Assembly (NCBI RefSeq): GCF_036924645.1
Contig: NZ_JAZHRX010000001.1
Location: 1,054,001-1,118,000 of the forward strand
DNA from: Bradyrhizobium sp. AZCC 2176
GTDB taxonomy: Bacteria > Pseudomonadota > Alphaproteobacteria > Rhizobiales > Xanthobacteraceae
Reading direction: 5' to 3'
Length of the DNA stretch: 64,000 bases
Each line of letters opens with the position of its first letter. Positions within the stretch are counted from its first letter, which is position 1. Positions 17,509-26,962 of this stretch are shown piece by piece. Under the pieces are notes generated by a model. The model was not told where the DNA came from and did not search any database. It worked only from the letters and a program-made list of their open reading frames with translations. Both the position numbers and the translations under genes were made by a program.

Positions 17509-19173
17509 TTACTCCGCGGCGCTCGCGGATCTCGCCGAACCCCGCGCGTCCGCATCGAACACGATGCCCTCATACCCCTTCTGCGCGACCTCGGTGATGA
17601 CAGCGACATATTTCGGGGTGCCGCCATTATAAACGAGGTATCGCGTCTTGCCGTATTCATGGCCGGGGACGTTGGAGTTGTAGCCGGTGAACCATGACCT
17701 GGCTTTGCGCATCAGCATGATGGCGTACATCTTCGTCACATGCGCGGTCCAGCGCGCCTGCGCTTCAGCCGTCGGCTCCGCCCGCGTGTAGCCGCGGCGC
17801 CAGATGTGCTCGAGCAGGCCCATGCACCAGCCGACGCCGTTCTCGATGCCGCGCGGAAAATTCGTCGAGGCCGAGCCGCTCTGCGGCCCGGTCGGCATCA
17901 ACAGGTTCGGAAAGCCGTGGGCCATCATGCCGAGAAAGGTCGCGGGTCCGTCGCGCCACTGGTCGGCCAGCTTCACCCCGCCGACGCCGGTGATGTCGAT
18001 TGCATCAAATGAGCCGGTGATGGCATCGAAGCCGGTGGAATAGACCAGGACATCGAGCTCGTAGTCGCGCGCGCTGGTGCGCAGGCCGGTCTCGGTCACC
18101 CGCTCGATCGGGGTCTCGCTGATGTCGACGAGATGCACATTGTCGCGGTTATAGGCCTCGAAGTAATTGGTTTCCAGCGGCACCCGCTGCACGCCAAAGC
18201 CGTGATCCTTCGGGATCAGCTTCTCCGCCGTCACCGGGTCCTTGACGCGACGGCGGATGCGGCCGGCGATGTAGGCGGAGAATTCGGCGTTGGCCGCCTC
18301 GTCGGTAAAGATCTCGCGGAAATTGCTCAGCCAGATACCGAAGCCGGGCTCGTCATAGAGCTTGTCCCATAGCGCGATGCGCTCCTCGGCCGTGACCTCG
18401 TAAAAGCCGCGCCGGTCCGGCTCATGCTCGAAGCCGCCGGGCGTGCGCCTGCAGGCGGCAAAGATGTCGTCGTAGCGCGCGCGGATGTCGGCCATCTCCG
18501 CTTCGGAGATCGGGCTGTTGTTGAGCGGTGCGCTCCAGTTCGGACGGCGCTGAAACACCGTGAGTTCGCCGACCTTGTCGGCGATCTCGCCGATCACCTG
18601 AATTGCGGTGGCGCCGGTGCCGATGATGCCGACCTTCTTGCCGGCCAGCTCGACCGGTTCATGCGGCCAATGAAACGTGTGGAACGATCGGCCCTTGAAC
18701 GTCTCCATGCCTTGCAGCCGCGGCAGCGTCGGTATTGCCAGCAACCCGACCGCCAGAATCACGAACCGGCAGCTCAGCTCGCCTCCATCGTCGAGCCTGA
18801 GCCTCCACAGATGATCGGCCTCATCGAAAGCCGCCGCCGCCACCTTGCGGTTGAACCGCATGTATTTGCGAAGATCGAACTTGTCGGCGACGTAGTTGAG
18901 GTAGCGGAGGTTCTCCGGCTGCGCCGAGAACCGCTCCTTCCAATGCCACTCGTTGAGTAACTCCCTTGAGAAGGAATAGCCGTAGGTGTAGCTCTCGGAA
19001 TCAAACCGTGCACCCGGGTAGCGATTCCAGTACCAGGTGCCGCCGAGATCGGGGGCAGCATCCAGCACAAGGGCATCCACCCCGAGATCAGCCAGCCGCT
19101 TGATCTGGTAAATACCCGAGACACCAGCGCCAACGACGACGACCTCGTAATGCGACTTGATGTCCCCGGCCAT
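17509..19173 (-). CDS. Baeyer-Villiger-type flavin monooxygenase (stand-alone)
   Basis: A 554-residue class B flavin monooxygenase on the reverse strand. The FAD loop G15-A-G-V-S-G20 is followed by [15 protein letters not shown]. The full BVMO fingerprint is present at residues 159-170, FKGRSFHTFHWP with His165. The NADPH loop GTGATAIQVIGE follows and DVLVYSTGFDAITG closes the core. It should insert an oxygen atom next to a ketone carbonyl using NADPH and O2. It is a distant paralogue of the fused enzyme 2.5 kb away, which lacks the fingerprint His. It converges with the PhyH gene (33 bases between stops). Confidence 0.87.
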   Translation of the reverse strand: MAGDIKSHYEVVVVGAGVSGIYQIKRLADLGVDALVLDAAPDLGGTWYWNRYPGARFDSESYTYGYSFSRELLNEWHWKERFSAQPENLRYLNYVADKFDLRKYMRFNRKVAAAAFDEADHLWRLRLDDGGELSCRFVILAVGLLAIPTLPRLQGMETFKGRSFHTFHWPHEPVELAGKKVGIIGTGATAIQVIGEIADKVGELTVFQRRPNWSAPLNNSPISEAEMADIRARYDDIFAACRRTPGGFEHEPDRRGFYEVTAEERIALWDKLYDEPGFGIWLSNFREIFTDEAANAEFSAYIAGRIRRRVKDPVTAEKLIPKDHGFGVQRVPLETNYFEAYNRDNVHLVDISETPIERVTETGLRTSARDYELDVLVYSTGFDAITGSFDAIDITGVGGVKLADQWRDGPATFLGMMAHGFPNLLMPTGPQSGSASTNFPRGIENGVGWCMGLLEHIWRRGYTRAEPTAEAQARWTAHVTKMYAIMLMRKARSWFTGYNSNVPGHEYGKTRYLVYNGGTPKYVAVITEVAQKGYEGIVFDADARGSARSASAAE

Positions 19174-19340
19174 GCGCGGCTTCCTCGTTGTTGTTTCTTG
19201 GACGATTGGCGCAGTCGGGTCGGACTATACCCAATAATTCGCACCATGCACTTGCGTCAGGATGCCGGGTTGCGCTGCGAAAATGGGTTGTCAAACATTG
19301 TTTGAAAGCGGAGCATGTCGTCGCCCCCCGCCTGTCTACA

Positions 19341-20120
19341 TCACATGCCCGGCGCGGCGCCGATCTTGCTGTGGAGCTGTGCGACATAAGGATCCTCGAT
19401 CCCCAGCGCGTCGAGTTGCATCGCCAGTTGCACGAGGTATTCCCTGTTGGTGCCGAGGATACCCTTCCCGCTCGCGATCAGGCGTGCAGTCTCCGCAAAC
19501 GGCAGTTCACCGACATAGCTCGGGTGCGAAGGGTTCGAAACGAAGGCAAGCGCCTCGATCGGCCCCTGCGGTGTGCGCATCGGCACCACCGCCGGCGCAT
19601 AGCCGCCGCGCAGCATCTCGCGGCGCCACAGGATCGCGGTCTCTGTATGGACGGAGGAGGCGGCGATACGGAACGCCAGTCCGCGGCAACATCCTTGCTG
19701 TGGCTCCAGCGAAAGCATCAGCGCCGGATAGTCCTGCGATCCCCGGCCGAGGTTGATCTTCAGCGTGAAGCGGCGCTGATAGCCCTCGACGTCGGCGAGC
19801 CGGACTTCGGCGAAATGAAATCCAGGGTCCCACATCAGCGAGCCGTAGCAGTAGATCCACAGATCGCGGCCCGCCTTGTGATCGCCGAGCACCGCAAGCC
19901 GCGACGCCTCGATCACCTCATCCGACAGCCGCCAGCCTGCGGGCCATCCCGCGGCCCGCGCACGCTGCTCCCACATCGAGAACATCTCGGGCGTCAGGCG
20001 CAGCAGCGATTTTTCGGGATGCGTCACCCGGGTTCGAAGCTCGGGCAAATGAATGAATGCGTCCGCGGTCAAGCCGGCATGCCCCTTTTGGTGATGCGAC
20101 AATCCTCCGCAGTGTGCCAT
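19341..20120 (-). CDS. chaC: ChaC-like gamma-glutamylcyclotransferase
   Basis: A 259-residue protein. WIYCYGSLMWDPGF is the substrate-binding YGSL loop of the gamma-glutamylcyclotransferase fold. ILWRREMLRGGY and the later ALAFVSNP are typical of the ChaC branch, which releases 5-oxoproline and Cys-Gly from glutathione. The N-terminus has about 85 residues before the YGSL strand (including EMFSMWEQRARAAGW), longer than minimal ChaC but common in alphaproteobacterial versions. The start at 20120 is provisional. It is divergent from the gamma-glutamyltransferase gene (92 bases apart), a second glutathione-degrading enzyme. Confidence 0.83.
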   Translation of the reverse strand: MAHCGGLSHHQKGHAGLTADAFIHLPELRTRVTHPEKSLLRLTPEMFSMWEQRARAAGWPAGWRLSDEVIEASRLAVLGDHKAGRDLWIYCYGSLMWDPGFHFAEVRLADVEGYQRRFTLKINLGRGSQDYPALMLSLEPQQGCCRGLAFRIAASSVHTETAILWRREMLRGGYAPAVVPMRTPQGPIEALAFVSNPSHPSYVGELPFAETARLIASGKGILGTNREYLVQLAMQLDALGIEDPYVAQLHSKIGAAPGM

Positions 20121-20212
20121 TGTCGCCTGCCTGACGCCAACCGTGAAGACCGACGAATGTGCTCGCCTTGCATGTTATTCTGTCATGGCTCCCCCAAGAT
20201 TTTTAGGGTGTA

Positions 20213-21856
20213 ATGAAGCTCACGCCCCCGCCGCAACTTTCTCCCGATATCAAAGGCCATCCGATGCGCGACTTGTTCTCCAACACGCAAGCGATCCGCA
20301 AACCCGCAATCAGTTCCAAGGGCGGCATCGTTGCGGCACAATCCAGCAAGGCAGCGCAAGTCGGCGCCGAGGTGCTGGCTGCGGGCGGCGACTGCGTCGA
20401 CGCTGTGATCGCGACCACCTTTGCGCTGGGCGTGCTGGAGCCCTGGATGAGCGGGCTCGGCGGCGGCGGGGCGATGGTGCTCTACCGGGCGCGCGAGGAC
20501 CGCTATGAAGTGATCGACTACGGCATGCGCGCGCCGGCAAGCCTCAACCCTGCGGATTATCCGCTGACGGGCGGTGGCGCGGCGTCGGATATTTTTCCAT
20601 GGCCGCGCGTCGAGGGCGACCGCAATCTTCATGGCCCCGGCTCGATCGCCGTGCCCGGCGTGGTGGCCGGCATGGAGGAAGCACATCGCCGCCACGCCAA
20701 ACTGCCGTGGCAGGAATTGCTGGCGCCGAGCGTCAAGCTCGCCGGTCAAGGCCTTGCGGTCGACTGGTGGACCACGCTGATGATTTCGAGCGTGGCTGCG
20801 GATCTGCGGCGTTATCCCGCGAGCGCCGCGGCCTATCTCGTGGATGGCCTGCCGCCGAATCCGCAATGGGGCATCAAGGCGGATGTCCGCATGCCGCAGG
20901 ACCGGCTCAAGGCCACGATGGCGCAGCTCGCCAGCGCCGGCCCGCGCGACTTCTACGATGGCGATCTGGCGAACAGCCTCGCCGCCGACATCCAGGCCGC
21001 CGGCGGCGCGCTGTCGGTTGCGGACCTCAAGCCGTTCCGCGCGCATCTGCGCGAGCCGTTGGCCATTCCCTATCGCGGCGGCAAAGTGTTCGCAACGCCC
21101 GAGCTCACCGCTGGACCGACGCTGTCGCGCACGCTCGGTCTCTTGCAGAAGGATCTCAACCCCGCGCGCGGCGCACCGGATGCGGTAGCCTATGTCGCTT
21201 ACGCCTCGGCACTGCAGGCGGCCTATCGCGAGCGGCTAAAGGACATGGGCGATGAAGACGGCAGGCGATCGCTCGGCGCCGAAGCGCTGGCACCGGCCTG
21301 CACCACGCATTTCTCGGCAGTCGACCGCGACGGCAACATGGCCGCGGTGACGCAGACGCTGCTGTCGACCTTCGGCTCCAAATTCGTATCCAGCCAGACC
21401 GGCATCACCATGAACAACGGCATCATGTGGTTCGACCCGGCGCCGGGCGCGCCGAACTCGCTGGCGCCAGGCAAGCGCTGCCTGACCAATTACACGCCGG
21501 TGCTGGCGCAGGCCAGCGACGGCCGCCGCGCCGCCATTGGCGCGTCCGGCGGGCGGCGCATCCTGCCGGCGGTGAGCCAGCTTCTGTCCTTTGTGATGGA
21601 TTACGGCATGGACCTCGATGCGGTGATCCACCAGCCCCGCATCGACGCCAGCGAGGGCGCCATCGTGATCGGCGACGTGCGTCTGCCGCAGGCCGCGCGC
21701 GAAGCACTTGGCGCGCGCTTCGACTATGAAGAAGCGCGCATCCAGACCCTGCCGATGAAATTCGCCTGCCCCAGCATCGTGCTGCGCGACGGCGACACCA
21801 ACAGCGGCGCAACCGAGGTGTTCCAGCCGTGGAGCGAAGCAGTCGCGGAAGGGTGA
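20213..21856 (+). CDS. ggt: Gamma-glutamyltransferase
   Basis: A 547-residue Ntn-hydrolase. The start may be ATG 20213 or ATG 20264 (MRDLFSN), which is nearer the usual family start. The large-subunit region begins KGGIVAAQSSKAAQVGAEVL. The self-cleavage site and catalytic nucleophile is T364 in CTTHFSAVDRDGN. The small subunit contains TMNNGIMWFDP and IGASGGRRILP. The family cleaves the gamma-glutamyl bond of glutathione or makes glutamyl transfers; some members are cephalosporin acylases. No typical signal peptide is visible, so a cytoplasmic location is possible. It is divergent from chaC and followed by a strong hairpin at 21885-21912. Confidence 0.87.
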   Translation: MKLTPPPQLSPDIKGHPMRDLFSNTQAIRKPAISSKGGIVAAQSSKAAQVGAEVLAAGGDCVDAVIATTFALGVLEPWMSGLGGGGAMVLYRAREDRYEVIDYGMRAPASLNPADYPLTGGGAASDIFPWPRVEGDRNLHGPGSIAVPGVVAGMEEAHRRHAKLPWQELLAPSVKLAGQGLAVDWWTTLMISSVAADLRRYPASAAAYLVDGLPPNPQWGIKADVRMPQDRLKATMAQLASAGPRDFYDGDLANSLAADIQAAGGALSVADLKPFRAHLREPLAIPYRGGKVFATPELTAGPTLSRTLGLLQKDLNPARGAPDAVAYVAYASALQAAYRERLKDMGDEDGRRSLGAEALAPACTTHFSAVDRDGNMAAVTQTLLSTFGSKFVSSQTGITMNNGIMWFDPAPGAPNSLAPGKRCLTNYTPVLAQASDGRRAAIGASGGRRILPAVSQLLSFVMDYGMDLDAVIHQPRIDASEGAIVIGDVRLPQAAREALGARFDYEEARIQTLPMKFACPSIVLRDGDTNSGATEVFQPWSEAVAEG

Positions 21857-21884
21857 AGGCCGCAACACATCGTGCCAACACAAG

Positions 21885-21912
21885 GAAAGTGCGGCAGTAG
21901 TACCGCACTTTC
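21885..21912 (+). terminator. Rho-independent-like terminator after ggt
   Basis: Perfect 10-base arms GAAAGTGCGG and CCGCACTTTC enclose an 8-base loop, followed by TCTTGCTC. The hairpin lies between the convergent ggt and DUF1236 genes and can serve both strands; the A/T edges of the stem supply part of the T-rich tail. Confidence 0.7.
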
Positions 21913-21958
21913 TCTTGCTCAGCGACGATCAAGCATACTACGGCGCCGGTTCACTTCC

Positions 21959-23248
21959 TTATTTGGCCGGCGGCTCGATCGTCACCATGCAATCGGCGCC
22001 GCTCTGGCCGGACACCACGATCTGTCCGTCCTGCGCACCCATCGAGATCGGCGCGGTCGTCGCTCCACCGGGGACACGGACCGTGACGCTGATGGCTTCC
22101 TGCTGTGCCGCCGAGCCGACGGTCTGCGGCGTGAGTTCGGTGACATTGCCAGCGGTGTCGCGCCGCATGATGCGGCACGGCGAGGCGCCACCAGCGGCGG
22201 CCGTCGAGCTGGTGTATCCGGCTGTACCGCTCGTGCTGCCAGTGTCGCCCGCACCGCCGGCGGCACGAATGCGGGAGGCATCACGCGGGATCTGGCTGAC
22301 GATGCGCTTGGTGCGAGGCTCGACGATGACGATGTCGTCATCGGTCGAGAAGTACTCGTAGTCGCGGTACTCGGGTTCGATCGAGACGATTTCCGGCGGC
22401 AGCCGATGGAACCGCACCCTCGGCGGGACCGGTTCGCCGATCCGGATCGCGATGTTGAGGTTGCGCTCCGGCGGCGCCAGACGCTCGCGCGTCAGGGTCT
22501 GGGAAATCCGTACCTGCTTTTCGGTCGAGATGTTGGACTGCTGGCTGGTCTGCGTCTGGCCGGTCTGGCTCTGGCTGGTCGAACCAGCAGGAGCCGTCTG
22601 CGCACTGGCGGGAGGCTGCGTGCGCGTTGTGTCCGTCGCGGTAGATGGCCGGCCCGCATCCTTATCCTGCTCCGCAGCACCCTTCGAGCCATCGCGCCGA
22701 TCGCGGCCGGATTCCTTCTGCGTCGCCGGCGTTCCCTCGCGCTGCTTCTGAGCGGCCGAGGTTCCACCCTTCGACTTTTCCTGTTCGGCGCTGGATTTGC
22801 TGCGCGCTTTATCGCGATCCATCTCGGCGCTGCCTTTGCTGTCCTTGGCGTCCTTGCCTTCACGGGCTGTTTGTGCGTCGCGGCCGCCCTGACGGGAATC
22901 CTGCGCGCGCTCACGGGATTTTGCATCCTCGCCGCGCCCGCGCTTGTCATCGCTTGCGGTCGACGGACGCTCGCCTGATGGCGCGGCCTTGCCCTTTTCC
23001 TCGCTCTGTCGGGAACCGGCTCCCCTGTCTTCGCGGCCAGCCGCCCCTTGGGTCTTTTGTTCCGCGCCCGGCGCGCGTCCCTGCGTGCGCTCGGCGCCGC
23101 GCTCTTGCGATGCAGCACCCTTGCCGGCCTCGCTCGGCCGCATCTGCTTCTGCTCTTCGCCTCTTCCGCCAGGCGCCTGACCGAACGAAACGGCCGGGGC
23201 CAGCATCAGGCAGATGATTCCAGTCGATAACAACAGTTGCTTGCGCAT
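21959..23248 (-). CDS. Secreted DUF1236-domain protein with long charged low-complexity region
   Basis: A 429-residue protein from ATG 23248, preceded by GGGAGGTCAAC on its strand. It begins with a signal peptide (MRKQLLLSTGIICLML, cleavage after SFGQA). Residues of about 25-250 are low-complexity, rich in Lys, Glu, Gln, Arg, Ala and Gly, and probably disordered. The DUF1236 core follows with IAIRIGEPVPPRVRFHRLP, then YEYFSTDDDIVIVEPRTKR. A Gly/Ser linker leads to an extra strand-rich tail with PGGATTAPISM and SGQSGADCMVTIEP. DUF1236 proteins are common in Bradyrhizobium relatives and have no established function; an envelope role is inferred. It converges with ggt. Confidence 0.75.
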   Translation of the reverse strand: MRKQLLLSTGIICLMLAPAVSFGQAPGGRGEEQKQMRPSEAGKGAASQERGAERTQGRAPGAEQKTQGAAGREDRGAGSRQSEEKGKAAPSGERPSTASDDKRGRGEDAKSRERAQDSRQGGRDAQTAREGKDAKDSKGSAEMDRDKARSKSSAEQEKSKGGTSAAQKQREGTPATQKESGRDRRDGSKGAAEQDKDAGRPSTATDTTRTQPPASAQTAPAGSTSQSQTGQTQTSQQSNISTEKQVRISQTLTRERLAPPERNLNIAIRIGEPVPPRVRFHRLPPEIVSIEPEYRDYEYFSTDDDIVIVEPRTKRIVSQIPRDASRIRAAGGAGDTGSTSGTAGYTSSTAAAGGASPCRIMRRDTAGNVTELTPQTVGSAAQQEAISVTVRVPGGATTAPISMGAQDGQIVVSGQSGADCMVTIEPPAK

Positions 23249-23348
23249 GTTGACCTCCCACACAAAGGCGTTACGCAAGCGAACGCTCGCCGCCGGTGGA
23301 GGTTCCTCACGCCACAAACCGTGACGGCCTATTTCGGCAACGAAGTAA

Positions 23349-24641
23349 CTAGATCCCCACCCTGTCCCGCACCCGCCCTGCCACGACCGCGGCGGTGACG
23401 CCGAGCGGCCAGAACGCATGCAGCGCCATCGGCTTGATGCCGGTAATCGGCATGTCGATCTCAGCGCTTCTCCCGCCGATCAGCCGACGTGCCAATTGCC
23501 GCCCCATCGCAGTCGAGAGCGCGACGCCGCGGCCGTTGCAGCCGAGCGAGATCAGAAGATTGTCCGTGGGCTCATGCACATGCGGATAATGATCGGGTGT
23601 GATCGCGAGCCGGCTGTTCCAGCCGTGCGTCCAGGCCGCGCCCTTCACACCCGGCCACAGCCGTTCTGCATAGCGGATGAGATAGGCGACGTCGGCAGGC
23701 TTGCTGATCCAGCGCATCGGCCCGCGGCCGCCCATCAGCAGGCGATTATGCGCTTCGATGCGGTAATAGACCGTGATGTGGCCGCTCTCGTACAGCACGG
23801 AACGCGTCGGCATGATCGCGCGCGCAACCTCGTCGGACAGCGGCGCGGTGGCGGCGATCGACGAAAACACCGGCACGATGGTGCGGCGCAGGCCCGGCCA
23901 CAAATCATCGGTGAAGCCATTGGTCGCCAGCAGCACCTTTTCGGCGCGAACGATTCCGCGCGGCGTCTCGATGCGCCAGCCAGCACCTTCACGCGACAAG
24001 GACAGCGCGGGCGTCTCGCCATAAACCGCGGCCCCCGCCGTGATCGCCGCGCGCGCCAGCCCGCGCGCGTAGCTCAGCGGATGCAAGTCTCCGCCGCGGT
24101 TATCCAGCATCGCGCAGAGATAGCGGTCGGTGCCGGTCATCTCCCGCATCTGCTCGCGATTCAATAGCGTCACAGGCATGCCGCGGCGGATGCATTGCTT
24201 CGCCGTTGTCTTGATCGCAGCCGCGCTTGCTTCATTGTAGGCCGCGCGCAGGGTGCCGTTCTGCCGTGCCTCGCAGGGAATCTGGTGACGGCGGATCAGA
24301 TCGAACGTGTAGTTGGTGGTGCCATAGGAAAACGCGATCATGCGACCGCCAAGGTCGGCGCCGAAATCGGCCTCGATCTGATCGGGATCATGCTTGAGTC
24401 CCGGATTGACCTGCCCGCCGTTGTTGCCCGATGCGCCCCAGCCCGGCTGTTGCGCCTCCAGTACGATTGCTTTCACGCCCTGTTCGGCCAGATGCAGCGC
24501 GGTCGACAGCCCGGTAAAACCGCCGCCGACGATCGCGACCGAAACGTTTTTATCCGCATCGAGCGGTGGCACCGGCATCGGCGCCACCGCCGTATCAGCA
24601 TAGAGGCTTGGAGGCAGCGGCAACGAGACAGGCGATTTCAT
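23349..24641 (-). CDS. FAD-dependent amine/amino-acid oxidoreductase (PuuB/DAO-like)
   Basis: A 430-residue flavoprotein. I chose ATG 24641 (MKSPVSLPLPPSLY); the open frame upstream runs into the ABC ATPase gene. The FAD-binding loop G39-G-G-x-x-G44 lies in VAIVGGGFTGLSTALHLAEQ, and WGASGNNGGQVNPG is the second flavin contact typical of the gamma-glutamylputrescine oxidase/DAO family. It should oxidise an amine or imino/amino acid, releasing peroxide or reducing a carrier. A hydrophobic C-terminal stretch (ALHAFWPLGVTAAVVAGRV) could touch the membrane. It lies 16 bases downstream of the ABC transporter genes, so import and oxidation of the substrate are probably linked. Confidence 0.82.
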   Translation of the reverse strand: MKSPVSLPLPPSLYADTAVAPMPVPPLDADKNVSVAIVGGGFTGLSTALHLAEQGVKAIVLEAQQPGWGASGNNGGQVNPGLKHDPDQIEADFGADLGGRMIAFSYGTTNYTFDLIRRHQIPCEARQNGTLRAAYNEASAAAIKTTAKQCIRRGMPVTLLNREQMREMTGTDRYLCAMLDNRGGDLHPLSYARGLARAAITAGAAVYGETPALSLSREGAGWRIETPRGIVRAEKVLLATNGFTDDLWPGLRRTIVPVFSSIAATAPLSDEVARAIMPTRSVLYESGHITVYYRIEAHNRLLMGGRGPMRWISKPADVAYLIRYAERLWPGVKGAAWTHGWNSRLAITPDHYPHVHEPTDNLLISLGCNGRGVALSTAMGRQLARRLIGGRSAEIDMPITGIKPMALHAFWPLGVTAAVVAGRVRDRVGI

Positions 24642-24657
24642 GGACAGCGACCGGAGT

Positions 24658-25389
24658 TTAGAGCGGATGCAGCACGCGGCGCAAAAAGTCCTGCGTGCGC
24701 GCATGCTGCGGCTGGTTGAGAACGGATTTCGCCGGCCCCTGCTCGACGATCACGCCGCCATCGATGAACAGCACACGATCGGCGACGTCCTTGGCAAATC
24801 CCATCTCGTGGGTAACGACGACCATGGTCATGCCGTCATCGGCGAGTTTTCGCATCACGCCCAGCACGTCGCCGACCAGTTCGGGATCGAGTGCCGAGGT
24901 CGGCTCGTCAAACAAAATCGCCTTCGGCTGCATGGCGAGCGCACGTGCGATCGCCACGCGCTGCTGCTGGCCGCCGGAAAGCTGCGGCGGATGGACATCG
25001 GCTTTTTCGGCCAGCCCAACCCGCGCCAGCAGCGCGCGGCCGCGCTCCAGCGCCTCGGCGCGGGGCTCCTTCTTCACATAGACCGGGCCCTCGATGACGT
25101 TCTCGAGCGCAGTCCGGTGCGGGAACAGGTTGAAGCGCTGGAACACCATCGAGACCTGCGTTCGGATCGAAACGATCGAGGGCGTGTTGCGGTCGACCTT
25201 TGCTCCTTCGACAAGGATGTCGCCACTGTCATAGCCTTCCAGCCCGTTGATGCAGCGCAGGATGGTGGACTTGCCCGAGCCCGAGGGGCCGATGATACAG
25301 ACCACCTCGCCCTTCTCGACCGACGCCGTAATGCCCTTGAGCACCTCGACCTTGCCAAAACTCTTGTGAACGTTGGACAGCTCGATCAT
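24658..25389 (-). CDS. Polar amino-acid ABC transporter ATP-binding protein (GlnQ/HisP type)
   Basis: A 243-residue ATPase from ATG 25389, overlapping the permease stop (ATGA). Walker A is GPSGSGKST, the signature is [19 protein letters not shown], Walker B is [14 protein letters not shown], and [13 protein letters not shown] is the switch region typical of polar amino-acid transporters. It energises import by the adjacent permease. Gene order (binding protein, permease, ATPase, then FAD oxidase) suggests uptake of an amine or amino acid that the oxidase degrades. Confidence 0.9.
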   Translation of the reverse strand: MIELSNVHKSFGKVEVLKGITASVEKGEVVCIIGPSGSGKSTILRCINGLEGYDSGDILVEGAKVDRNTPSIVSIRTQVSMVFQRFNLFPHRTALENVIEGPVYVKKEPRAEALERGRALLARVGLAEKADVHPPQLSGGQQQRVAIARALAMQPKAILFDEPTSALDPELVGDVLGVMRKLADDGMTMVVVTHEMGFAKDVADRVLFIDGGVIVEQGPAKSVLNQPQHARTQDFLRRVLHPL

Positions 25390-26039
25390 TTCTGGCCCGC
25401 CCGCTTTTCGAAGTGACGGACCAGCAGGATGAGCGGAATGCTCATGGTGAGATACATCAGCGCGACAAGCGTGAACACGCTGGTGTTCTTGAAGGTCGAC
25501 GACGCGATCAACTTGCCCTGCAGGGCGAGTTCGGCGACCGTGATGGTCGAGGCCTGGGAAGAATCCTTCAGCATCATGATCATGACGTTGCCATAGGGCG
25601 GCAGCACGATTTTTACCGCCTGCGGCAACACCACGCGGCGCATGGTCGGCCACCAGCCCATGCCGATCGCCTGCGCCGCCTCGATCTGCCCCTTGTCAAT
25701 TGCTTCGATGCCGGCGCGGAAGTTCTCGGCCTGGTAGGCCGAATAAGCGATGCCGAGACCGAGAATCGCCGCCTGCAACGCCGTCAGTGTCAGGCCGAAT
25801 TCGGGCATCACGAAGTAGAGATAGAACAGCAGCACGATGATCGGGATGCCGCGGATCACGTTGATCAGCCCGGCGCTGAACCCCGTGAGGACGCCGATGC
25901 CGGAGACGCGCATCAGAGCCCAGATCAGGCCGAGCACCGTCGACAGCAGGAGCGAACCGATCGTGACGACGATCGTGAGCGCCACGCCGCTCATCAGGAT
26001 CGGCAGGAACTCGACAGTATCGCGCCAGAAGGCCTGCAT
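25386..26039 (-). CDS. Polar amino-acid ABC transporter permease (HisM/GlnP type)
   Basis: A 217-residue permease with several membrane helices, beginning [19 protein letters not shown]. The EAA loop occurs as [20 protein letters not shown], which contacts the ATPase. Its ATG at 26039 overlaps the stop of the binding-protein gene, so I prefer it to an upstream in-frame ATG at 26066. Only one permease gene is present, so it should act as a homodimer. Confidence 0.9.
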   Translation of the reverse strand: MQAFWRDTVEFLPILMSGVALTIVVTIGSLLLSTVLGLIWALMRVSGIGVLTGFSAGLINVIRGIPIIVLLFYLYFVMPEFGLTLTALQAAILGLGIAYSAYQAENFRAGIEAIDKGQIEAAQAIGMGWWPTMRRVVLPQAVKIVLPPYGNVMIMMLKDSSQASTITVAELALQGKLIASSTFKNTSVFTLVALMYLTMSIPLILLVRHFEKRAGQK

Positions 26040-26809
26040 CAGGTCCCCTGCGCCTTCAGGCCCCATTTATCGAGGATCTTTTCTACCGTCCCGTTCGCCT
26101 TCAGCTTCGCCAGCGAGGCGTTGATCTTGGCGAGCAGCTCGGTGTCACCCTTGCGCACGCCGATGCCGACCGCGCCGATGGTCGCGGGCTTGTAGCTCTC
26201 GACGATGCGGGCCTCCGGGAAGCCGCCCTGCTTCAGGTTATAGGCGAGGATCGGATAGTCGGCGAAGCCGGCCTTCAATCGTCCAGCGTTCACATCGCGC
26301 AGAATATCCGGAATCGTGTCGTAGGCCTTCACCTCGCTGAACAGGCCCGATTTCTTCAGCGCATCGACAAACGCCGTTCCAACCTGCGCGCCGACCACCT
26401 CGCCCTTCAGATCATCCTGCCTGGTGTAGGTCTTGGTATCGCCCTTCGGCACCAGCAGTCCCTCGCCATAGCTGTAGAACGGCTCGGAGAAATCGATCAC
26501 TTCCTTGCGCGCCGCCGTGACGAACATCGCCGCCGAGATGATGTCGATCTTGTTCGACGTGAGCGAAGCAATCAGCGTCGAGAACTGCATCGGCTCGATC
26601 TGGACCTGGAAGCCGGCGTCCTTGCCGATCTCGGTGATGAGATCGACCATGATGCCCTGAATGCTGTTGGTCTTGGTATCGAGAAAGGTGAAGGGCACGC
26701 CGGTCGGCGTCGAGCCCACTTTCAGCACTTTTTGCGCGAATGCCGGCATCGCGGCGGTGAGAATTACAGCCGCCGCTACCGCAGCCTGAAAGAGACGCTT
26801 CAGAGCCAT
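26039..26809 (-). CDS. Polar amino-acid ABC transporter substrate-binding protein
   Basis: A 256-residue periplasmic binding protein starting at ATG 26809 (GGAGG shortly before it on that strand), with a clear signal peptide (MALKRLFQAAVAAAVILT, cleavage after AFAQ). The SBP family 3 pattern includes GVPFTFLDTKTNSIQGIMVD and later GRLKAGFADYPILAYNL. It is the first gene of the four-gene reverse operon and divergent from the XRE-cupin regulator at 26963. The ligand is probably an amino acid or related amine; the sequence does not specify which. Confidence 0.88.
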   Translation of the reverse strand: MALKRLFQAAVAAAVILTAAMPAFAQKVLKVGSTPTGVPFTFLDTKTNSIQGIMVDLITEIGKDAGFQVQIEPMQFSTLIASLTSNKIDIISAAMFVTAARKEVIDFSEPFYSYGEGLLVPKGDTKTYTRQDDLKGEVVGAQVGTAFVDALKKSGLFSEVKAYDTIPDILRDVNAGRLKAGFADYPILAYNLKQGGFPEARIVESYKPATIGAVGIGVRKGDTELLAKINASLAKLKANGTVEKILDKWGLKAQGT

Positions 26810-26962
26810 CGCACCACCTCCTGAATCGAACACCGCTACCCGCGTTAGACCAAAGAGTTGCGGGAAACGCCGTTCCGGCATATTTTCACCATTATGAAAT
26901 TGTGGTCACACTTCCCGGCGCATTGCAAGCAATTTTCATGCACATGAAGGAAGCGGTCTGAC

